From positions 1 to 37,448 of the forward strand of contig NZXU01000067.1 of NCBI GenBank assembly GCA_002698425.1: a DNA stretch of 37,448 nt. The letters are read 5' to 3'. Of this stretch, positions 33,194 to 37,448 are shown piece by piece (position 1 is the stretch's first letter; each line of letters opens with the position of its first letter). The notes beneath the pieces were generated by a model that was not told where the DNA came from, did no database searches, and saw only the letters and a program-made list of their open reading frames with translations. The position numbers and the translations under genes are program-made. The DNA comes from Ahrensia sp. Lineage in GTDB: Bacteria; Pseudomonadota; Alphaproteobacteria; Rhizobiales; Rhizobiaceae.

Positions 33194-34096
33194 ATGGCAA
33201 CTCAGAAACGCATCCTGTTTACCGGAGGATCGGGCAAGGCAGGCAAGCATGTCGTGCCCTATCTGCTCGAAAAGGGCCACCGGGTCGTCAATGTGGACCT
33301 GACCCCGCTCGATCATCCGGGCGTCGACAACCTCACAGCCGACATCACCGATTCCGGCCAGATGTTCAACGTGATGAGTTCCTACGCGAATTTTGACGAG
33401 CTGGAGCCGGGCAACGGCGTGCCCTCTTTCGATGCGGTCGTGCACTTCGCCGCGATCCCGCGCATCCTCATCCATCCGGACAATGAGACTTTCCGCGTCA
33501 ATGCGATCGGCACCTACAATGTCATCGAGGCGGCGGTGAAGCTCGGAATCCGCAAGATCATCATCGCCTCGTCCGAGACGACCTACGGCATCTGTTTCGC
33601 CGATGGGCGCGCCGATCCGAAATCCCTGCCGCTCGACGAGGATTACGATGTCGATCCGATGGATTCCTACGGCCTGTCGAAAGTGGTCAACGAGAAAACA
33701 GCGCGGGCTTTCGCCCTGCGGTCCGGCTTCGATATCTATGCCCTGCGCATCGGCAACGTCGTCGAGCCGCACGAATACGAGCAGAACTTCCCGACCTATT
33801 TCGCCAATCCGGAGATGCGCCGCCGCAACGCCTTCTGCTATATCGACGCGCGCGATCTCGGCCAGATCGTCGACCGGTGCCTCGCGACCGACGGGCTCGG
33901 TTTCCAGGTCTTCAACGCCGGCAACGACACGAACGGAATGAATATTCCGACCGCCGAACTGATCGAGCGCTTTTTCCCCGGGGTGCCGGTGACGCGCGAG
34001 ATGGGCGAGAACGAGGCGCTGTTCTCGAACAAGAAAATCCGCGACGTTCTCGGTTTTGCCGAAGAGCACGACTGGCGGAAATATGTGAAAGGATAG
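33194..34096 (+). CDS. NAD-dependent epimerase/dehydratase (extended SDR)
   Basis: A 300-residue cytoplasmic enzyme. The Rossmann nucleotide site is at residues 10-17 (TGGSGKAG), and D50 in LTADITD closes the next strand. The active site is Y159-G-L-S-K163 with S127-S-E-T as the partner serine region, so the catalytic Tyr/Lys pair is intact. The general layout (AVVHFAAIPR, GTYNVIEAAVKLGIRKII, ALRIGNVVEP) is that of UDP-glucose 4-epimerase-like enzymes, but substrate is unknown; sugar-acid dehydrogenases of this fold are an alternative. AAGGAGAG precedes the ATG at 33194. It is not within a sugar gene cluster. The broken AraC gene converges with it, 29 bp between stops, and may once have regulated this or the barrel genes. 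Confidence 0.88.
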   Translation: MATQKRILFTGGSGKAGKHVVPYLLEKGHRVVNVDLTPLDHPGVDNLTADITDSGQMFNVMSSYANFDELEPGNGVPSFDAVVHFAAIPRILIHPDNETFRVNAIGTYNVIEAAVKLGIRKIIIASSETTYGICFADGRADPKSLPLDEDYDVDPMDSYGLSKVVNEKTARAFALRSGFDIYALRIGNVVEPHEYEQNFPTYFANPEMRRRNAFCYIDARDLGQIVDRCLATDGLGFQVFNAGNDTNGMNIPTAELIERFFPGVPVTREMGENEALFSNKKIRDVLGFAEEHDWRKYVKG

Positions 34097-34125
34097 AGTC
34101 GCTTGCGGATCTTCGCGACGAAGCT

Positions 34126-35215
34126 TCAGTCGCTTGCCGGATCCTCGCGGCGCGCCTCGCCGGGTGTCGTGCCGAACCGTTGCCGGAAAGAACGATTGAA
34201 ATAGGATATATCGCTGAAACCGCAGTGATAGGCGATTTCCGTGATCCGGGAATGCTGGTGCCTTTGATCCCGTAGCATTTGATATGCCAGATCGAGGCGC
34301 GCGCTCCGCAAAGTGTCGGTGAACCGTTCGCCCCGCGCCGCGAGCAATTTTCGGATATAGCCGGGCGACACGCCCTGCCTGCGCAACATCATCGATCGAG
34401 AAATCGGGATCGATCGCATGACGGGCTATCTCTGAGTGAATCGCGGCCATGCGGGCCTCCTGTATCCCGCTGCCTGCCGTGTCGAGACGATGCCAGTTGT
34501 CACGGGAGGAGTCGAGCACCAGACCGGTAAGTTCATGGACATGCCGCGCCGCCAATGTCGATGCGGCGAAATCTGGCGGCTGCAAATTTTCGCGGATGTT
34601 TAAAGTGAGTACGGTATTCAGATAGCCAGCGAGCAGCCTGAGCGCGGTATTTTCCTCGGGGACGATCGCAAAACCAAGTCGGTCGATATCCAGCACTTGG
34701 CCGGCAAGTGCCGTGTGGGGCACCGACATCGTCAGATAGTCCCCGCTTGTCGACAGCGTTTGTCCGACTTCGGACGAGCGCCGTACGAGCGCATCGCCGG
34801 GACCTATGGTCATCTCCTGTCCACCTTCGATTACCTGCATCAATCCGCGTTGCGGTATCAGGATAACGACATCGTCGTTGCTGTCGTCGATCAGATCGGT
34901 CGTGCGCGTGCATCTGATCGCGCTGACGCTCCCCTTGGCGACATGCAGGCCCGGCATCATCGTGAAGCTGGCATCGTAGCGAAACGGTTCGTCGTCAAGA
35001 GGATCGATTTGCAGCCTGAGAAACTGTTCCCCGAAATGTTCGCGCCAACTGTTCAGCCGGTTGCGTTCGGGAAAGATCGAAGACGAGATCGCACCAGAGA
35101 CCGGGGGCGTTTCGCCGGGCTGGCTGTTCAAGGCTGCCTCCAGCAGTTTCGAGCCGCCATAACGGTCCAAAGACCGCATGCGCCGTTTGATGCCCCGTGC
35201 GCCACAATCGATCAC
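34126..35215 (-). pseudogene. AraC-family regulator broken by a frameshift
   Basis: The N-terminal part (from GTG 35215, or ATG 35179, in one frame) is an AraC_binding_2-like sensor: HFGEQFLRLQIDPLDDEPFR, VVILIPQRGLMQVIEGG, FAASTLAARHVHELTG. It reads on to FSIDDVA near 34385 and then loses sense. The other frame picks up exactly there with RRQGVSPGYIRKLLAARGER and completes both helix-turn-helices (ITEIAYHCGFSDISYFNRSF) to the stop at 34126. The break falls on GCGC at 34381-34384; adding one CG restores IDDVARRQGVSP. So a two-base loss in a CG repeat, real or a sequencing slip, explains it. If real, the DNA-binding half is not made. No good ribosome site decides the start. Confidence 0.8.
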
Positions 35216-35261
35216 CGCAGCGACGCGGCGTCAAGTCGAGGCCGGGGGAACTGTCACTTAT

Positions 35262-35512
35262 TTGCGACACTCGCCCAAAACGAGAACCGAGAGACCTGCC
35301 AGTCACGTTTGGTCCAAATCCGGGTTGCGCAATGTCCAAGAGCCGGACCGCATCTGCCGATACCTTTCCGCTGCACGATTCCTAAATCGCCCCTTTGGAA
35401 TCGCGCGTGGCGAAAGTCAGGGCCGGCGGCGGTAGCACCGTCGTCGGCTGTTTTCGGATGATCAACGCGCGGCGACCGAATGGCCGTTCGCACATGTAAC
35501 AAGCAGGAAAAC
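35262..35512 (+). promoter_or_regulatory. Leader of the first barrel paralogue
   Basis: The 250 bp before ATG 35513 align, with gaps, to the 241 bp before ATG 36488. Both begin TTGCGACAC and share blocks CCGCTGC-x-CGATTCC, GCGAAAG and CGCACATGTAACAAGCAGG. The last 27 bp are almost identical. It must carry the promoter and untranslated leader; ACAAGCAGGAAAAC gives the ribosome site. A short frame, MSKSRTASADTFPLHDS, opens at 35331. Confidence 0.55.
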
Positions 35513-35605
35513 ATGCGGCACCTCACACGTATCCTCCTTGCCACGGCATCTCTTCCCATGGCCATCAACACGGCGAGCAGCGCCGACATGATATTTTCGC
35601 CGACA
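35486..35605 (+). repeat. Near-identical 5' segment of barrel paralogues, copy 1
   Basis: About 118 bp covering the ribosome site, signal peptide and first mature residues. They match 36461-36579 with only five differences, while sequence on both sides diverges strongly. Confidence 0.85.
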
Positions 35606-36202
35606 CGCGCTCATGACTGGTCGGGAATCTATGCGGGCGTTCAGGCGGGCTACGGAAGCGGCTCCTCCGACGCCTACGAACTGCTTTGGCCTTCCGGAAT
35701 ATTTATCGACGGTCCTCTTGGCTATACGGCGGATGGTTTCGTCGGAGGGCTGCATCTCGGACGAAACGCAGCGGCGGGAAGTTTCGTGTATGGCGTCGAG
35801 ACAGACATCGAGTTCGCCAATATCGACGGTGTTTGGGACTGGCAGAACGGCAACACCCTCGACAAGCGCATCGAATGGGCTGGATCCTTGCGCGCCCGGG
35901 TCGGGTTCTCTGCCGGTCGCGCGCTACTGTATGGCACCGGCGGCGTCGCGTTCGCCTCGGTGGAGATGCAGGCATTAAACTCCGGAAGCCCGATCCTGTC
36001 GCAATCGGACACCACAATCGGCTGGACATTGGGCGCCGGCGCGGAATTTGCCCTCGACGACAGATGGAGCGTCCGTAGCGAGTACCGATATACAGACTAC
36101 GGCGAGACCTCGGTTGCCGGCTTTGCCTATGGCCTCAACGAAGAGTTCACCCATACCAACAAAGTTCACGCGGTCCGCTTCGGCGTCTCGCGCAAGTTCT
36201 AG
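35513..36202 (+). CDS. Outer-membrane beta-barrel protein, paralogue 1
   Basis: A 229-residue exported protein. Residues 1-23 are a signal peptide (MRHLTRILLATASLPMAIN, cleavage after SSA). The mature part has the Omp25/31-like arrangement: DWSGIYAGVQAGYGSG, a FVGGLHLGRN strand, GSLRARVGFSAGRALLYGTGGVAFA, and the final strands GAGAEFALDDRWSVRSEYRYTDYG and VRFGVSRKF with terminal Phe. It looks complete and should form one eight-stranded barrel in the outer membrane. An in-frame ATG 11 codons upstream is possible, but the ribosome site CAGGA and the signal peptide favour 35513. It is the first of two tandem relatives; leader and signal peptide match the next gene closely, the mature part does not. 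Confidence 0.9.
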   Translation: MRHLTRILLATASLPMAINTASSADMIFSPTRAHDWSGIYAGVQAGYGSGSSDAYELLWPSGIFIDGPLGYTADGFVGGLHLGRNAAAGSFVYGVETDIEFANIDGVWDWQNGNTLDKRIEWAGSLRARVGFSAGRALLYGTGGVAFASVEMQALNSGSPILSQSDTTIGWTLGAGAEFALDDRWSVRSEYRYTDYGETSVAGFAYGLNEEFTHTNKVHAVRFGVSRKF

Positions 36203-36246
36203 GCGCCGCTCCCGGCAGGATCACCGTTTCAACAAATGTTACCGAA

Positions 36247-36487
36247 TTGCGACACCCCTGAAGAAATTGCCGAGGGACAGGCCAAGTCCGGTTCTGTCCA
36301 AGCCCCAGTCGCGCGGTACCCATGAGACGGATCGAAAGTGCCGGTAGCTTGCCGCTGCGCGATTCCGGCAACCAGGCACGCCGCGAATCCGCGAAAGCCA
36401 GTGGCGGAAGAACCGTCGCAGGCAACATGCGAAATATCAGTACGCGGCGCTCGCCTAGCCGTCCGCACATGTAACAAGCAGGAAAAC
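36247..36487 (+). promoter_or_regulatory. Leader of the second barrel paralogue
   Basis: Homologous to the leader of paralogue 1, beginning TTGCGACAC. The region has diverged in its middle but keeps the final CGCACATGTAACAAGCAGGAAAAC exactly. A frame in phase with neither gene (MRRIESAGSLPLRDSG onwards) ends at the same in-leader HM-stop as in copy 1. Confidence 0.55.
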
Positions 36488-36579
36488 ATGCGGCACCTCA
36501 CACGTATTCTCCTAGCCACGGCATCCCTTCCCATCGCCATCAACACGGCGAGCAGCGCCGACATGATATTTTCGCCGAC
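36461..36579 (+). repeat. Near-identical 5' segment of barrel paralogues, copy 2
   Basis: Partner of the segment at 35486-35605. Direct repeats of this identity 975 bp apart could recombine, deleting or duplicating one barrel gene. Confidence 0.85.
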
Positions 36580-37448
36580 CAGCATCTACGATTGGTCGGG
36601 AACCTATGTCGGCGCTTCGGTCGGCTATTCGCGGCACAATGCGCGTTTCGAAGAGGCCGATTTTCAATGGTTCGGATCAACTTTCGAACAGAATTCCTCC
36701 GGCGCCACGGCCACGCTGCAGGTCGGGAGAAACTGGCAATCAGGCCAGCTGCTCCTCGGCGTCGAGGCTGACATTACAGCTTTCACCAACGACCGGACAC
36801 AGCTCTATGCGGACAAGCGGGCGAGAATCCGCAACGAGTTGAACTGGATGGCGACCCTGCGCGGCCGCACCGGATTGGCCATCGACCGAACGATGCTCTA
36901 CGCAACCGGCGGCTTGGCGGTCGCGGGTTTCGACCGTTCCTTCGAACGCAGCGCAACGGGCAACTACGATAACTGGCTCGATCTGGGCGCAACGAAGGTC
37001 GGAGTCGTCGCCGGCCTGGGCATTGAACGCGCGCTGAACGACAATTGGTCGGCGCGACTGGAAGGGCTCGTCGCGAAGTTCGGAAGAAACGGCAGCGTCG
37101 CAAACGACGCGCCCACCCGTCCCAGCGAAAGCGCGGTGCTCGACATCGACGATACGGTCGCCGTACTGCGCCTTGGCGTCAACTATCGCTTTGGCGGCCC
37201 GAGAAGCGTTTCCGGCGGCTCCCGGGAAGGTACGCCTTTCGACTTTTCCGGTTTCTATGCGGGCGGAAGTGCGGGCGCCAACATGATGACGGCGTCGCAA
37301 TCCGACATCGAATACTGGTGGAGCGGCTCGACCTACGACCATCTGTCAGCCGGGTTCGAGGGCGGCATACAGGCAGGGTACAACATCCAGTCCGGAGCGC
37401 ATGTCTACGGTCTCGAAGCCGATTTCAACTGGCTGACAGGTTCGCGCA
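36488..37448 (+). CDS. Outer-membrane protein with two tandem barrels, paralogue 2 (3' end outside window)
   Basis: The reading frame is open from ATG 36488 to the end of the window (320 codons). The signal peptide differs from that of paralogue 1 at one residue (LPIAIN for LPMAIN). Residues 37-238 form one complete barrel pattern: DWSGTYVGASVGYS, LRGRTGLAIDRTMLYATGGLA and a closing strand LRLGVNYRFGG. After a Gly/Ser linker the chain begins again with FDFSGFYAGGSAGANM, the same first strand, then GGIQAGYNIQ and VYGLEADFNW. So a second barrel of the same type is fused in frame. A barrel protein should end on the Phe of the closing strand; here it continues. The rest lies beyond the window, so completeness is unknown. 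Confidence 0.85.
   Translation, partial: MRHLTRILLATASLPIAINTASSADMIFSPTSIYDWSGTYVGASVGYSRHNARFEEADFQWFGSTFEQNSSGATATLQVGRNWQSGQLLLGVEADITAFTNDRTQLYADKRARIRNELNWMATLRGRTGLAIDRTMLYATGGLAVAGFDRSFERSATGNYDNWLDLGATKVGVVAGLGIERALNDNWSARLEGLVAKFGRNGSVANDAPTRPSESAVLDIDDTVAVLRLGVNYRFGGPRSVSGGSREGTPFDFSGFYAGGSAGANMMTASQSDIEYWWSGSTYDHLSAGFEGGIQAGYNIQSGAHVYGLEADFNWLTGSR

Noticed and set aside
33191..34380. Continuation of the AraC minus-strand frame (674 codons in total) through the epimerase gene
   Set aside because: After the frameshift at 34381-34384 the frame runs antisense to a clear SDR enzyme and loses all domain sense.
35254..36585. Two similar minus-strand frames opposite the barrel leaders (35254-35589 and 36229-36585)
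   Set aside because: Their similarity is explained by the duplicated signal-peptide and leader DNA on the plus strand; no ribosome site or protein-like pattern was found.
1..37448. tRNA/rRNA genes, CRISPR arrays, insertion sequences, prophage or integrase genes
   Set aside because: Looked for on both strands; no clover-leaf ends, regular spacer arrays, transposase or integrase motifs, or att-like direct repeats were seen.

Overview
The window reads as chromosomal DNA of an alphaproteobacterium, most likely Hyphomicrobiales (Rhizobiales). Pointers are the GC-rich, GCG/GCC/ATC-biased codon use, Omp25/Omp31-like eight-stranded barrels, a DUF1127 protein, a CreA/PPK2 neighbourhood, the carboxy(nor)spermidine polyamine route and a class-I-like PhaC. 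No rRNA, tRNA, CRISPR array, insertion sequence or prophage is visible. Genus cannot be fixed by reading alone. Both ends cut through genes, and position 1 starts in a run of eleven C.

Layout. 1-7.2 kb: a truncated SnoaL-like protein, a GYF+DUF805 membrane protein, AMP nucleosidase (amn), a DASS/SLC13-type permease divergent from a cupin-AraC regulator, a large BTAD/TPR regulator and a DUF1127 protein. 7.4-10.4 kb: a periplasmic cytochrome c, a YcaD-like MFS carrier and a family 2 glycosyltransferase. 10.6-15.1 kb: carboxy(nor)spermidine decarboxylase and dehydrogenase, which together make a triamine, then a poly-hydroxyalkanoate synthase. 15.1-17.0 kb: a small outer-membrane barrel and a class C beta-lactamase-like hydrolase.

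17.0-23.8 kb is the least ordinary part. A 988-residue membrane protein has an ExbB/MotA/ZorA-like three-helix head and a very long coiled tail carrying four to five 69-residue repeats. It is followed 2 nt later by a 304-residue protein that resembles the EH-signature (ZorC) family. No ZorB (MotB-like) or ZorD helicase is present. I read this as a Zorya-related but non-canonical two-gene module. A convergent gene encodes an 876-residue single-pass protein whose cytoplasmic part contains the same small helical domain twice.

24-30.6 kb: an RND efflux pair (adaptor plus inner-membrane pump, overlapping by 8 nt) behind a 24-bp palindromic operator, then a chemoreceptor. 30.6-34.1 kb: CreA, PPK2, a CDF metal exporter and an SDR-type epimerase. 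34.1-37.4 kb: an AraC-type regulator broken by a frameshift consistent with loss of one CG dinucleotide, then two outer-membrane barrel genes. These two share about 240 bp of leader and a nearly identical signal peptide but differ in the mature part. The second appears to hold two barrels in one chain and runs off the end.

All family names are from reading residues and motifs; no database search was run.
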